From Gammaproteobacteria bacterium (GTDB taxonomy: Bacteria > Pseudomonadota > Gammaproteobacteria > SZUA-229), in assembly GCA_030148865.1 (NCBI GenBank), contig JASBSR010000040.1, positions 1-62,517 of the forward strand: a DNA stretch of 62,517 nucleotides, in the 5' to 3' direction. Shown piece by piece: positions 1-9,801 of this stretch. Within the stretch, counting starts at the first letter, position 1. Every line of letters starts with the position of its first letter. A program made the translations under genes and the position numbers. The notes beneath the pieces are model-generated. The model did no database searches, had not been told where the DNA came from, and saw nothing but the letters and a program-made list of their open reading frames with translations.

Positions 1-401
1 GGAATTGTCACATCTTTCAAGTTAAGTGTAATCCTGCCTTTCACATCAGGATGCACAACAATGTTGTATGGGGTATTCTTTACCAGACTAATAAAAAACG
101 AGCGTGCATTTGCCCGGTTAACCGAAATATCGAATCTGGGCTCAACTCTATCTACACTTGTCGATACGGGGAAATCAACTGGTACATCAGGAAGTAATGC
201 GTCAGATACACTTGCTGGCACCTGGCTATTCTTTGACGGCTTACCCTGCCACGTAGAACCGTCGAGCGAGCCCTGAATTGAATCAAGCACGGCAAGATCA
301 GGACTTGTCTTACCTGTATCTTTCTCGGATGATGTTGCGCATGACGTCAGAAGCATGGTTAACATACTCAGTAAGCTGACAATTTTTATATTATTATTCA
401 T
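1..401 (-). CDS. mshL: MSHA-type pilus secretin MshL, N-terminal part (runs off the window)
   Basis: The first 133 codons of an outer-membrane secretin lipoprotein; the gene continues beyond base 1. The ATG at 399-401 begins a protein starting MNNNIKIVSLL with a lipoprotein signal ending in LLTSC (Cys21 would be lipidated). After a polar linker comes the secretin N-domain, with FDISVNRANARSFF followed by PYNIVVHPDVKG, the region that in MshL/PilQ-type secretins precedes the pore domain. It is the last visible gene of a minus-strand msh operon, 20 bp after mshK. Known role of the family: the outer-membrane pore through which a type IV (MSHA) pilus is extruded. PilQ-like is the alternative name; gene order and the lipobox favour MshL. 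Confidence 0.85.
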   Translation of the reverse strand, partial: MNNNIKIVSLLSMLTMLLTSCATSSEKDTGKTSPDLAVLDSIQGSLDGSTWQGKPSKNSQVPASVSDALLPDVPVDFPVSTSVDRVEPRFDISVNRANARSFFISLVKNTPYNIVVHPDVKGRITLNLKDVTI

Positions 402-421
402 GATGATATTTCTACAGTAAT

Positions 422-787
422 TCAATTAATGTTAGATATACTTTTAGTTTTAATCGTCATAGCTTTTAATCGTGCAGTAATAGTTTTATTTTTGTACATC
501 AAGGTCACATGTGCAGGCTCAATACCAAGTACTTTTGCTCCGTCTACACGATCACCTATTGCTACTGCCATATCATTCACGATGGCCACACGCCTTGCGC
601 CTGAGAATAATATTTCATTAACATGCCACGCTTGTTCTATTGAACGCTTAACTCCACTCACATGAGCACCGGGTGCATATTCTGGTGGCCGCAAAGGGTC
701 TTCCATTCCAGCCGCATGCACGCTGGTGAATAGCGCCACACCACACACAAGCGCCGCCAGGCGGGTTCTTTGCAGCTGATTAGACAC
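422..787 (-). CDS. mshK: MshK-like (PilP-type) pilus assembly periplasmic protein
   Basis: A 121-aa exported protein with a Sec signal peptide (residues 1-25, cleavage near VHA-A) followed by a proline-rich stretch and a small beta domain (about residues 50-115, with VAIGDRVDGAKVLGI). This is the layout of PilP/MshK proteins, which join the inner-membrane PilNO/MshIJ complex to the secretin. The start is a GTG at 785-787 that overlaps the end of mshJ by 8 bp, so the genes are translationally coupled. Assignment rests on its place between MshJ-like and MshL-like genes as much as on its own sequence, because this family is poorly conserved. Confidence 0.75.
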   Translation of the reverse strand: MSNQLQRTRLAALVCGVALFTSVHAAGMEDPLRPPEYAPGAHVSGVKRSIEQAWHVNEILFSGARRVAIVNDMAVAIGDRVDGAKVLGIEPAHVTLMYKNKTITARLKAMTIKTKSISNIN

Positions 788-1460
788 CGATTAATCCCTC
801 TCTGAATCCTAGTGTGTATACCTCAAGTGTCACCAGAGCCTTTGGATACTTCCGGGTTTCAATCTCAATTTTTTCCCAGAAAAAGCGCCAGGGAAACTGC
901 TCCAGCTTTTTTATATAAGCAAGTACATTGTGATAACTGCCCTCTACCTGTAGCACTACGCTATGTCGATATATTGTGCTGACATTTTCGACAACAGCAT
1001 CACCTTCTTTATGAGACTCCACAAATTCAGGGGTTGCTGGTTTATTCTTTAAACTTATAAACTCAAGCCCAGACTGGGTTTCAAGCATTCGCTCGAGAAG
1101 CTCGACCATTTCCTGAGGGCTAATAATCTGAGATGTCGTTTTTGCCAAAGCCTGGTCAAGGCGTTTGTTATCTTCCACATATCTTGCTAATTCCGCTCTA
1201 TTCTCACGATCAGGATCGTTTTTCAAACTGGCCTGTAGTGCGCTCATTTTCGCCTGTACCACTACCAGTTCATTTTTTTTCTTCTCCAGATCCTGCTGCA
1301 AACGAACACCGCTCTCGCTGAGCGGAGCATACACGAGCAAAAACCATACTGATGCCAGCGTCACAACGACTATAATGGCCAATGAAATCTGATCTCGCCG
1401 CGTTAAGGTATCGAGATATTTCTCAATTTTACCAATAAGCTGCTGCATGTTAATTCCCAT
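780..1460 (-). CDS. mshJ: MshJ-like (PilO-type) pilus assembly protein
   Basis: A 226-aa bitopic inner-membrane protein: a short cytoplasmic N-terminus, one hydrophobic segment at about residues 27-45 (ISLAIIVVVTLASVWFLL), a long coiled coil (about 55-105) and a C-terminal ferredoxin-like domain typical of PilO/MshJ. With the PilN-like protein it forms the inner-membrane platform of the pilus machine. The chosen ATG at 1460 has a GAGG sequence 9 nt upstream and overlaps the preceding gene by 11 bp; an ATG at 1448, just after that gene's stop, is a reasonable alternative. Confidence 0.8.
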   Translation of the reverse strand: MGINMQQLIGKIEKYLDTLTRRDQISLAIIVVVTLASVWFLLVYAPLSESGVRLQQDLEKKKNELVVVQAKMSALQASLKNDPDRENRAELARYVEDNKRLDQALAKTTSQIISPQEMVELLERMLETQSGLEFISLKNKPATPEFVESHKEGDAVVENVSTIYRHSVVLQVEGSYHNVLAYIKKLEQFPWRFFWEKIEIETRKYPKALVTLEVYTLGFREGLIGV

Positions 1461-2139
1461 TCTCGCCAGCCTCAGTAAGCTGTTTGAGTCTTGCTACAAA
1501 CAGAGCCAGTGATGGTCCGGAAGAATCGTCTTTGGCGGTATTTTTGCCTGGTCTTGTATTGAGTACAAAATCGACTACGGGTTTACTTTCATCTGTTCGA
1601 GTTAAGTTGATTTCTCTGAACTCTCTGTCTTTATAGATTTCTTCATCACTTAGAGCTCGCACAAATTGCGGCAATAAATCTGCCTGATAACTACTGCCAG
1701 ACAAACGCATATCGTAACCGCCCCTGCCAAATTCGATAGTCTTTAGCCACAGATCATTAACGCTGTCACGTTGTCGCCCAAGGCCGCGCATTAGATATGA
1801 AAACCCAATCATGTTGCCCGAGTCATTGCCACTCAGGTAATTCAGTGCGCGTAGCTTTTCACTATTACTTCGTTTCGCGCTTTCAAGATTTGCCACCAGC
1901 CCGAGGTCAATCGCTCTTGGCCTGGCAACTTTTTCAAGCGTCTTGTAACTTTTCTCCAGATTTGTAAATGTTTCTGTCGTCTCCGCTATTGCATTTTTTA
2001 ACTGCGTTGTCGAATACATCTGACTGGCTGTAATAATACCGAATATTATGAACATAAGGCCGAGCCCAACCACAGCACCTGTGACTCTTCGATCATATCG
2101 AATCTGAAATTCGTCTTGATAAAGATTAATCTGCTGCAT
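1450..2139 (-). CDS. PilN-like pilus assembly protein (MshI2-type)
   Basis: A 229-aa protein beginning MQQINLYQDEFQ, very like the conserved N-terminal motif by which PilN binds PilM (I-N-L-hydrophobic). One transmembrane segment (about residues 24-42), then a coiled coil and a ferredoxin-like periplasmic domain. A longer reading frame exists, but the ATG at 2137-2139 is preferred. It puts the IN(L) motif at the N-terminus and overlaps the stop of the upstream gene as TAATG, a classic reinitiation junction. It is the second gene of the msh operon. Confidence 0.8.
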   Translation of the reverse strand: MQQINLYQDEFQIRYDRRVTGAVVGLGLMFIIFGIITASQMYSTTQLKNAIAETTETFTNLEKSYKTLEKVARPRAIDLGLVANLESAKRSNSEKLRALNYLSGNDSGNMIGFSYLMRGLGRQRDSVNDLWLKTIEFGRGGYDMRLSGSSYQADLLPQFVRALSDEEIYKDREFREINLTRTDESKPVVDFVLNTRPGKNTAKDDSSGPSLALFVARLKQLTEAGENGN

Positions 2140-3074
2140 TACGAATTCACCGAGGCTTTTCTCGATGCCGCCGCGATTGCCAGCAAACATTTCACCTGAT
2201 TTTCATCATCAAGCTCAGTCGCTGTACTAAATATTTGCGCCAGATTGATCAGCTCTATACCAAGACCCGCATTACTGCTGACATAGTCACAAAATCCTTG
2301 CAACACCGGATGGCGTGGTGCTACGACTATTTTGTTAATTGGTGCACGCGCGTATTCGCTTTCATAAAAATCGAGTGAGCGTTGTAATTCTAAAATGATT
2401 GATTCATATATCTGATTTTCAGTACCGATCGACTGCATTTCTTCTATACGATTCAGACCAGTGTCGATTTTGCGCGACAAGTACAGGTCAGAATTGCTAT
2501 ACAGACTAATTACGCCTTGATTTTGTCCAAAATAGAGTACCGCCATGCCTCGTTCCTGGCCTTCAAGCTGTTCTATGATATTTCCCAGACTTAATTCTTC
2601 GATATCTATTGTGCGCAGTATTAATCCTGTTTTACGAATGAAACTGACGGTTTTCTCCAGGTTTTCACGATGCGTTGCAACGACATACGCCTTGGCTTCT
2701 CGATGCTGTTGCACAGGCACTCGAAAAACATCGATAACGGCTTCATCGACCGGATAATTCAGGAGATCGCTAATATTCCAGCGCAATGCGGACTTTAATT
2801 CAGAGTCTTCAACAGCCGGTACCGGCATCTGAAAAAGATTGTATTGTGTGTTATCTAACACAACAATACATGATTGATTTTTAAGATTATGCTCGCGGAT
2901 GTAGCGAGTTAGCAGGTTCAATTGTTCCGCAGAGTCACTGGCAGTGATAAAATCGCAACACTTTATTACTGGCGCGGCGTCAGCAGTTGAGTCGATTTCT
3001 GCGACCGCAATACCGTCGTCCGCAAAGTATAAGCCCACCTGTTTTTTGTGTTGATGTTGCTGCGCACCCAACAT
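2139..3074 (-). CDS. mshI: MshI-like (PilM-type) actin-fold pilus assembly protein
   Basis: A 311-aa cytoplasmic protein with no membrane segment. It has the divergent actin/FtsA-like fold of PilM/MshI: an N-terminal strand pair (VGLYFADDGIAVAEID), VLDNTQYNLFQMPVP, and a late nucleotide-site-like strand in AVLYFGQNQGVISLY. Known role: the cytoplasmic ring component that binds the PilN/MshI2 N-terminal peptide, linking the platform to the motor ATPase. It is the first gene of the operon, so its upstream region should hold the operon promoter. Confidence 0.78.
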   Translation of the reverse strand: MLGAQQHQHKKQVGLYFADDGIAVAEIDSTADAAPVIKCCDFITASDSAEQLNLLTRYIREHNLKNQSCIVVLDNTQYNLFQMPVPAVEDSELKSALRWNISDLLNYPVDEAVIDVFRVPVQQHREAKAYVVATHRENLEKTVSFIRKTGLILRTIDIEELSLGNIIEQLEGQERGMAVLYFGQNQGVISLYSNSDLYLSRKIDTGLNRIEEMQSIGTENQIYESIILELQRSLDFYESEYARAPINKIVVAPRHPVLQGFCDYVSSNAGLGIELINLAQIFSTATELDDENQVKCLLAIAAASRKASVNS

Positions 3075-3447
3075 TATTTTTCTGCCGCCCTGTCGTTATT
3101 ATTATGTGGTCCATGCCCGTGCCAGCTTTCTGCCTGACAATTGAATACCAATCATTGTGCCAACGGAGATCGATCAAAATATTAATATTATCTAATATTT
3201 ATCTGTGCCAGCTACGGGCGCACTATTTATGTGCTTTTATAAGTCACTATTAGACGTGAAAATGAGGATAGTCAATAACTAAGTGGTGAAAATTAACGCT
3301 GCGCCGGAAAATTCAGCCGAGGCTGGTGCATGAATACAGTCGTTCCATCAGGTCGTGTGACACCAACGCTGGGCAGATTCCCGCATCGCCAGATTGAGTA
3401 TGAGCCACACACCCGCTGGCACAATTGTCAATGTGTGACCCTAGGGC
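3075..3447. other. intergenic region without genes between the msh operon and sulP
   Basis: 373 bp with no convincing gene. The half next to mshI holds the sigma-54-like site and an AT-rich tract around 3175-3205. The half next to the sulP end shows neither a strong hairpin-plus-T terminator nor an open frame with coding character. Confidence 0.6.
3147..3164 (-). promoter_or_regulatory. possible sigma-54 promoter for the msh operon
   Basis: Read on the minus strand this is GTTGGCACAATGATTGGT. It has TGGCAC and, five bases later, TTGG, against the RpoN consensus TGGCAC-N5-TTGC. The -24 box is perfect and the -12 box has GG where GC is usual. It lies about 73-90 bp before the mshI start. Several type IV pilus genes are RpoN-dependent, which makes the match plausible but unproven. 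Confidence 0.35.
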
Positions 3448-4977
3448 TCAGGATACCTGATCATCGGCGACATGATACCGCGGGTCCTCGAGCACATTAA
3501 CTTCGACTAAATTGCCGGCTTTTTTCAATAACTGGCGGCATTCTTCGCTTAAATGACGCAAATGCAAGGTTTTGCCTGCACGGATATAGCGCTCTGCCAG
3601 GGTGTCGATGGCTTCGATGGCAGAGTGATCGGCGACTCGTGAATTCTGAAACTCGATGATCACGTCATCGGGGTCCTGGCTGGGGTCAAACAGCTCGAGA
3701 AAATTGTTCACCGAACCAAAAAACAGCGGCCCATTAAGTTCGTGCACCCGCGAGCCCTGCTCGTCATCGTAACTTTTGATATTAATGTGTTTGGCGTGCT
3801 CCCAGGCGAAAGCCAGTGCCGACACAATTACACCCACCACAACCGCGACCGCCAGATCGGTAAACACGGTCACAGCTGAGACCAGAATCAGCACAAATGC
3901 GTCCATGGCGGGTATTTTGCCCATGATACGCAAACTGGACCATTCAAAGGTGGCAATCACAACCACAAACATCACCCCCACCAGCGCCGCCATAGGAATG
4001 CGCTCTATCAGCGGTGACGTGAACAGAATGAACATCAGCAAAAACAGGGCTGCGGCTACACCCGAGAGTCGCTGGCGACCGCCCGAGTTCACATTAATCA
4101 TACTCTGGCCGATCATGGCGCAGCCACCCATGCCGCCGAATACGCCAGTCACAGTATTGGCAATACCCTGGCCCAGACATTCACGATTGCCGCGACCGCG
4201 GGTATTGGTGATTTCATCAATCAGACTCAGCGTCAGCAGAGATTCAATTAGCCCGATCGCTGCCAGCACCAGCGCATAGGGCAGAATAATTAACAACGTT
4301 TCAAAATTGAGCGGCACTGCTGGCAGATGAAATGCCGGGAAACCGCCCTGGATACTCGCCAGATCGCCTACCGTAACAGTATCCAGTTGCAAGCCCAGTG
4401 CCAGCAGGCTGACCACGATGATGGCTGCCAGTGCTGCAGGAATACTGCCGGTGAGTTTGGGTAAAAAATAAATAATCGACATGGTTAAGGCAATCAGGCC
4501 CGCAAAAATCATTAATGGCTCACCGCTCAACCACTGCTTACTCCCATCCTCAGCGATCACCTGAAAATGCTGCAACTGGGCAAGAAAAATGACTATCGCC
4601 AGGCCATTAACAAAACCCAGCATCACCGGATGCGGCACCATACGAATAAACTTGCCGAGGCGTAGCACCCCGGCACCCATCTGGATCAGACCAGTGAGCA
4701 CCACCGCAGCAAACAGATATTCGACGCCGTGCTGGGCAACCAGCGCCACCATCACCACCGCCATCGAACCAGTCGCGCCGGAAATCATCCCCGGTCGACC
4801 GCCAAAAATAGATGCCAGCAGGCCCACCATAAACGCCGCATACAACCCAACCAGCGGATCCACACCTGCGACAAACGCAAAAGCAACAGCTTCAGGCACC
4901 AGTGCCAGCGCCACTGTCAAGCCGGAGAGAATCTCGTTTTTAAAACATACGCGGCTGGCGCAACCAAGCTTGAACAT
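3448..4977 (-). CDS. SulP family anion permease with C-terminal STAS domain
   Basis: About 509 aa. The N-terminal two thirds are strongly hydrophobic, with about 12-14 membrane segments, and contain SulP hallmarks ([51 protein letters not shown]). The last ~110 residues form a STAS domain ([13 protein letters not shown]; then [18 protein letters not shown]). The family moves sulfate, bicarbonate, chloride or other anions, usually with H+ or Na+. In a sulfur oxidiser either sulfate or bicarbonate traffic would make sense, and the sequence alone does not decide. The ATG at 4977 is preferred over a GTG 39 bp upstream because it gives the usual short cytoplasmic N-terminus. Apparently monocistronic. 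Confidence 0.88.
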   Translation of the reverse strand: MFKLGCASRVCFKNEILSGLTVALALVPEAVAFAFVAGVDPLVGLYAAFMVGLLASIFGGRPGMISGATGSMAVVMVALVAQHGVEYLFAAVVLTGLIQMGAGVLRLGKFIRMVPHPVMLGFVNGLAIVIFLAQLQHFQVIAEDGSKQWLSGEPLMIFAGLIALTMSIIYFLPKLTGSIPAALAAIIVVSLLALGLQLDTVTVGDLASIQGGFPAFHLPAVPLNFETLLIILPYALVLAAIGLIESLLTLSLIDEITNTRGRGNRECLGQGIANTVTGVFGGMGGCAMIGQSMINVNSGGRQRLSGVAAALFLLMFILFTSPLIERIPMAALVGVMFVVVIATFEWSSLRIMGKIPAMDAFVLILVSAVTVFTDLAVAVVVGVIVSALAFAWEHAKHINIKSYDDEQGSRVHELNGPLFFGSVNNFLELFDPSQDPDDVIIEFQNSRVADHSAIEAIDTLAERYIRAGKTLHLRHLSEECRQLLKKAGNLVEVNVLEDPRYHVADDQVS

Positions 4978-5166
4978 GAGTACCCACAGGAATTCAACAG
5001 CGAGAAATGATCGCACAGTATATCAGATAGTACTTATGCAAAACATGCGGCAGGAACCGCTCAAGATGGCAGGATAGATGACGCCTGTATTTACCCGAAC
5101 GGTGGTCCGGGTAACAGCCATTAGATTTCAGCAATCAACTATACCTTGCTACCAACCGTACGACGC

Positions 5167-5952
5167 TTACTCCACCGCAACACCTTCTGTCCAGCTGGTC
5201 TCGGGCAGGAATTCAGCTGCTTCTTTGGCCGCAGTCGATTCTTCCATTCGACCCATAACACGCAGAATCTGACTTTTTAACATCAACGCATCGCGATGAT
5301 TCGGGTTCAGCTCTATCGCGCTATTCACCATTGCCAATGCCAGTTCATCCTGCTCGGTAAGATACAGCGTCATTGCCAGATTATGGTAGCCCTTCTGATA
5401 ACTGGGATCGTATTTAATCGTAGCCTGAAAATGCTGCATGGCCTGAAAATATTCCTTGCGTCGGGCGAATATCACGCCGAGATCATCGTGCGCTTCCGCA
5501 TTAGTGGGGTCAATTTCAATCGCCCTGGTTAAATCTTTTTCCGCATTGGCAAAATCCTGTTTCCATAAATGACGCACACCACGTTTGGTATAGGCGAGAG
5601 AACTTTTCGGGTTGCGTTTGATAAATACGGTCAGATCAGCAATACTATCATCGATCATACCCTGATGTGCCAGTGCCATACCACGGCCGAAGTAGGCCTG
5701 ATCAGCGTCTGGGTCCAGCTCGATGGCGGTGGTGTAATCCTCCACTGCATCAAAAAATTCTCGCTTCTGGAAATACGCATCGCCACGTTGTATATAAAGC
5801 TGGGGATCTTCTATGCCAGCAGCAATTCTCAGAGACAATTCTTCTATAGAATCACTGGGATCAGCATGCGTGGTTGGAATAAAAATTGAAGCACTGAACA
5901 GCAAAAAATATCTAAAATAGACTAAAGCGTGCTTCCTGAGATCTGGCACCAT
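5167..5952 (-). CDS. secreted tetratricopeptide-repeat protein
   Basis: About 261 aa. The start at 5952 is chosen for its AGGAG sequence just upstream and because it gives a compact signal peptide (hydrophobic YFRYFLLFSASIFIP, cleavage near THA-D). The mature part is almost all TPR units of 34 residues, at least five in series (for example AYFQKREFFDAVEDYTTAIELDP and the following units). This places a protein-protein scaffold in the periplasm. No catalytic domain is visible. It is divergent from the solute-binding-like gene at 6247, so the two may share a control region. Confidence 0.75.
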   Translation of the reverse strand: MVPDLRKHALVYFRYFLLFSASIFIPTTHADPSDSIEELSLRIAAGIEDPQLYIQRGDAYFQKREFFDAVEDYTTAIELDPDADQAYFGRGMALAHQGMIDDSIADLTVFIKRNPKSSLAYTKRGVRHLWKQDFANAEKDLTRAIEIDPTNAEAHDDLGVIFARRKEYFQAMQHFQATIKYDPSYQKGYHNLAMTLYLTEQDELALAMVNSAIELNPNHRDALMLKSQILRVMGRMEESTAAKEAAEFLPETSWTEGVAVE

Positions 5953-6246
5953 AAGCTCCTGAACAGACAACATAGAATTACCGCAGCTAATATAAGACGT
6001 TACAGCGATACATTTATTCTGCCCATCTGTCATCGACAGACTTGCTTACGCCTGCAAGCTTGTCACACCAAGATGTCAGGCATGCGCCCACCAGCGCATT
6101 TCCATATACATCAGGAAAAACACATCATCGCCATCACTGTTCGTCTCGTGACGAGCCACTATTCCCGCCCCGACATTTTTCAATTGCACGTGAACATGAC
6201 ACCGCAGACGCCGATAATCATTGACGAGTAAACAGCGCCAGGAACA

Positions 6247-7197
6247 ATGGCATACAAAAGTGCATATGTCATTCAAAGTATTTGCAATACAGCGATGAGT
6301 TCCTTATATTATAAGAGCATGATCAGGTACCTGCAATGGCCGCTTGAAGCCAGTCAAAAAAATTTAATCGATTACTTTCGCTGGCAACAGGCGGGTTCCA
6401 ATCTATGCCTGGATTTTCACGGCAATCCTGCAACCGCAAAACTGGTGGTGTACTCTGATGGCAATCACCACATGGCGCTGGAAGCCTGTTGTCAAGCATT
6501 TGTCGAAACGCATCCGGAAGTGACTGATATTTTTTACGCTACCACTCCACCCAATGTAATTTATCAATCCCTGCTCCAGGGCGGCCTGATGATTGGCAAC
6601 CTGCAACTGAATGTCCTGCCGCATGTTTTTATCAGCCCGACTAACATTGTCAATAAGCTTGTGGATCAGAACCTGATGAGTTCTCATCAGGTTTTTGCCA
6701 AAAGCCGTGGCAATGTGTTGTTGGTAAAAAAAGGCAATCCAAAAAATATTCTCGGCATTGGTGATTTGTTACGTTCAGAGATAAAACTCACCATGTCGAA
6801 TCCCGTAACCGAATCGGCCAGTTACAAAGTCTACCGAGATACCTTACTCGGAACTGCACGCACCCAGAATCTCAATGAGGCTATGTTCGCCAGACTTGTC
6901 GATAAAGGCTCAACGCAAGTCATATTCGGTGAGTCCATTCATCATCGCGAAGTCCCACAAGCAATTTATTCAGGTCAGGCTGACGTCGCTGTCGTGTATT
7001 ATCATCTAGCTTTGCGTTACACCCGTATCTTCCCGGATGATTTTGAACTGATTGAATTTGAAACAGCTGAAAACGTATACACAAACTACCACATAGGCCT
7101 TATTCATGACGGTGGCGAATGGGGTCAGAGCTTTATTGATTTCATGCTAAGCAGTACCGCTGGTCGTTTATACCAGCAACACGGCCTGGATAGCTAA
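6247..7197 (+). CDS. PBP-II type solute-binding-like protein without an export signal
   Basis: A 316-aa protein with the type II periplasmic binding-protein fold: LVVYSDGNHHMALEACCQAF starts lobe 1, and QVFAKSRGNVLLVKKGNPKNI with ADVAVVYYHLALRY are like ModA/SBP_bac_11 proteins. The ATG has AGGA 5 nt before it. Unlike true transport receptors it has no signal peptide, and no permease or ATPase gene is nearby, so it may be a cytoplasmic anion sensor or carrier. The ligand is unknown; molybdate, tungstate or a sulfur oxyanion are guesses from the fold. A strong terminator follows directly. Confidence 0.6.
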   Translation: MAYKSAYVIQSICNTAMSSLYYKSMIRYLQWPLEASQKNLIDYFRWQQAGSNLCLDFHGNPATAKLVVYSDGNHHMALEACCQAFVETHPEVTDIFYATTPPNVIYQSLLQGGLMIGNLQLNVLPHVFISPTNIVNKLVDQNLMSSHQVFAKSRGNVLLVKKGNPKNILGIGDLLRSEIKLTMSNPVTESASYKVYRDTLLGTARTQNLNEAMFARLVDKGSTQVIFGESIHHREVPQAIYSGQADVAVVYYHLALRYTRIFPDDFELIEFETAENVYTNYHIGLIHDGGEWGQSFIDFMLSSTAGRLYQQHGLDS

Positions 7198-7226
7198 AAA
7201 AACGCCGCCCGCAGGCGGCGCTTATT
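7196..7226. terminator. bidirectional rho-independent terminator
   Basis: Perfect 7-bp stem CGCCGCC (7203-7209) / GGCGGCG (7214-7220) with a CGCA loop. An A-run (7196-7202) on one side becomes the U-tract for minus-strand transcription arriving from the DUF3604-like gene. For the plus strand the tail (CTTATTA) is weaker. It sits between the convergent ends of the two genes. Confidence 0.8.
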
Positions 7227-7255
7227 ACCACATCACCGAGCATAGATTTTTTTTA

Positions 7256-9643
7256 TTATTTAAATCGAATAAACATCGCCGATGTCCATACTTTGCCATC
7301 ATCAATTTGACGAGCAGTAAGATATACTGGACGATGCCCGTGCGGGCCGTTCTTTGCATCCACTTTAAACGAACCCGAAACTTCTCGCGGCATTTCCTTA
7401 TCACTCAAACGTTCCAGTGCCAGGAACAGTTCTGTGCCACCCAGCTCTTTACGTAAGGCACCACCATCGAGCAACTCCTGGCCAGTCATCTCCCACTCAA
7501 AAATCGGGCAATGTACGAACGGATTACCATCCAGAGGATTACCGACTTTGACATAACCGTCGATCGTCCCTTCTATCTTGATTTTGCAATGCGCGAGATT
7601 GGTCACATCAATATCAATCGCGTCAGCATCACCATAGGTATCAGAACGGAATTTAATTTTAGTCGGTCCTGCACGGCCACAGCTTTCTTCATCATGCTCA
7701 AACCCATGTGAATTAAAACTGTTAATCACTCCATTGGTAATGGTGATGGTGCCTTTCCAGTCCGCCCAACGATAGCGATCCTTGATACGTGCCCCACCCC
7801 AACGCAGCCGTATACGACGATCAGAGTAGCCTGCTTCCTGCTGGAAATTACGCGACCAGATAATACCAGTGTGATCATAAGCCAAAATTTCATCCCAGCC
7901 AGCATCGCCAAGAAATCGATAATTAATTTCAGCACCGCCTGCGTGCTCAAACTCATCGCCCTGTATGTATTTACCACAATGCGTCAACCCCACCAAGCGC
8001 TCACCCGTGGTTGCCCAGGTGTGGCGCGCACGCACCGCTTCACCCACCGTTTTACGATCAAGTTTATTGGCAATAATCCCGGTAACACCACCCTTGGTAC
8101 CAAACACCGCTGTACCCGGCACACCACCACCGCAACGGCCACGGTGTTCATCACCATTTGCCGATGCTCCCAGTTTATAACCACGTTGCATCGCATCTTC
8201 GTACAGCCACGGGAAATGCCCCCAGGCGGATTCAATTTCAACCAGACGCTCCAACACCGGATGATGCCAGTCGAGAATACAACGTCGACCACCAACATGC
8301 GGCATCAGCAAATGACCTTCAGGATCATCTATGTAGGTCGCCCAAAGCTCTTCCAGCGGCCATGCACCTGGCTGGATGGTGTCGCCTTCCATGTCTTCAT
8401 TCCATTCGAACGATCGACACACGTTACCGTCTTCATCAAATGGAAAACGCGGCGCGCCATCACGCAGGAATACTACATTGTGATCGCCCCCAGCGCAGGA
8501 ATTACCACACCACTCGGTGCCCGGGTAGCAGACAAACTCACCGTCCTTATTTAAACCATGAATTAATTCAACTGCTTTATCCCAACGACCTTTGGTAATC
8601 TGGAAATCGTTGGCGGTATACCCTAATACATCAAGACCCGCAATATCTCGACCATAGGTCAGGTTGTACACCGTATTATTGGTACCGACTGTGTCGTCTG
8701 AATGTACGTGCAGATCACCATAATAACTGCGTGGATATGCCAGCTTGCTATCAATAGTGATATAAAATTTTCCGGGACTAACCCGCGAATGATTCACCAG
8801 CGTCGCGGTGACTTCCAGCTCGCCATTAGTATCAGTGGGCAAATCAGTAATATTCACCACTGCCCAGCCTTTGCTGCTCAATTTTGATTTTTTGCTATAT
8901 ATTTGCTTGCCGTTCAATGAAGCCACGACCTCAACAGGCTCCTCACCCATGTTCCAGCAGGTGTTGCCCCAATTATCTTCGGCACGTATTTTTAAAGGCA
9001 AAGTTTCACCGCTGCGAACCAGTCGTGATCCCGCCATGATTAAATATGATGGCGCACCCGGGACTATATCAAATGCAATATCACCGGGTATGTCACAAAA
9101 ACGCGACGTACCCAGTGGGTCAACATAACAACGGAAACGGAAGCCTTGCTCGACGAAGGTCTGTATGCGAGTACCGGGACCACCAAAACGTCGATCGCCA
9201 AGACGAATGATAATATGATCACCCGGTTTTAAATATCCATCAACGGTATCAACAATCACTGCTTTTTGAAAAGGACGCTCGTGGCCCTTCTGATCGAATC
9301 GCACTTTTAAAGATTGCACGGTCGCAGGCGACTGACCTTCTGCAAGACTGCCAGCCTGATATTCGGCAGAAACATAATTAGCACCGGCAGGGTCGCCTGT
9401 TTGAAATAGAGCCCAGTCTGAATAAAATTTGAAGGTCGCTTTAAGCCAGGCACCATCAGCAATGCCTGAGGCACCTACTTCATAGTCGAGCACAAGTTCT
9501 TGCCAGCTACCCGCTTCAAGCTGATCAACATGGCAGGTCACCTTACCCAAAAAGTCCATATCTTTAGTTTTTCCGTACAAACCTTTTGGCGCCGTATAAT
9601 CACCCAGCTTTTTCTTTAGTTCTGCATCAGACATCTTTTTCAT
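7256..9643 (-). CDS. DUF3604-like protein (PHP-type metal-dependent fold), function unknown
   Basis: A 795-aa soluble protein without signal peptide. The first ~290 residues are beta-rich and carry a bacterial Ig-like segment (RSGETLPLKIRAEDNWGN). A central domain starts with YYGDLHVHSDDTVGTNN, a D-L-H-x-H metal motif as in PHP-like domains, followed by PGTEWCG and GDHNVVFL. This arrangement resembles proteins of the DUF3604 family. No reaction is established. The start has AGAGGT upstream. It lies 158 bp downstream of a DASS transporter on the same strand, so its substrate may be the imported anion. Metal-dependent hydrolysis is inference only. Confidence 0.6.
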   Translation of the reverse strand: MKKMSDAELKKKLGDYTAPKGLYGKTKDMDFLGKVTCHVDQLEAGSWQELVLDYEVGASGIADGAWLKATFKFYSDWALFQTGDPAGANYVSAEYQAGSLAEGQSPATVQSLKVRFDQKGHERPFQKAVIVDTVDGYLKPGDHIIIRLGDRRFGGPGTRIQTFVEQGFRFRCYVDPLGTSRFCDIPGDIAFDIVPGAPSYLIMAGSRLVRSGETLPLKIRAEDNWGNTCWNMGEEPVEVVASLNGKQIYSKKSKLSSKGWAVVNITDLPTDTNGELEVTATLVNHSRVSPGKFYITIDSKLAYPRSYYGDLHVHSDDTVGTNNTVYNLTYGRDIAGLDVLGYTANDFQITKGRWDKAVELIHGLNKDGEFVCYPGTEWCGNSCAGGDHNVVFLRDGAPRFPFDEDGNVCRSFEWNEDMEGDTIQPGAWPLEELWATYIDDPEGHLLMPHVGGRRCILDWHHPVLERLVEIESAWGHFPWLYEDAMQRGYKLGASANGDEHRGRCGGGVPGTAVFGTKGGVTGIIANKLDRKTVGEAVRARHTWATTGERLVGLTHCGKYIQGDEFEHAGGAEINYRFLGDAGWDEILAYDHTGIIWSRNFQQEAGYSDRRIRLRWGGARIKDRYRWADWKGTITITNGVINSFNSHGFEHDEESCGRAGPTKIKFRSDTYGDADAIDIDVTNLAHCKIKIEGTIDGYVKVGNPLDGNPFVHCPIFEWEMTGQELLDGGALRKELGGTELFLALERLSDKEMPREVSGSFKVDAKNGPHGHRPVYLTARQIDDGKVWTSAMFIRFK

Positions 9644-9801
9644 GGATCTACCTCTACTCTTAAAATCATGTTCAAACTGTGTTGATTTATAAATTATTAC
9701 TCAGGTGATTAAATTATCAGCATAACAAGCTGCTCCCCTCACGTATCATTTAGCATTATCCACCCAGGAAGCCGCTGATCTATTCAAACACCCCCCTGAT
9801 A

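Noticed and set aside
4589-5077. Long plus-strand frames across the SulP gene
   Set aside because: Pro/Thr/Ala-rich mirror frames of a clear membrane transporter on the minus strand.
7871-8554. 227-codon frame opposite the DUF3604-like gene
   Set aside because: Lies wholly inside a well-supported gene on the other strand; Thr/His-rich text is the mirror of that gene's codons.
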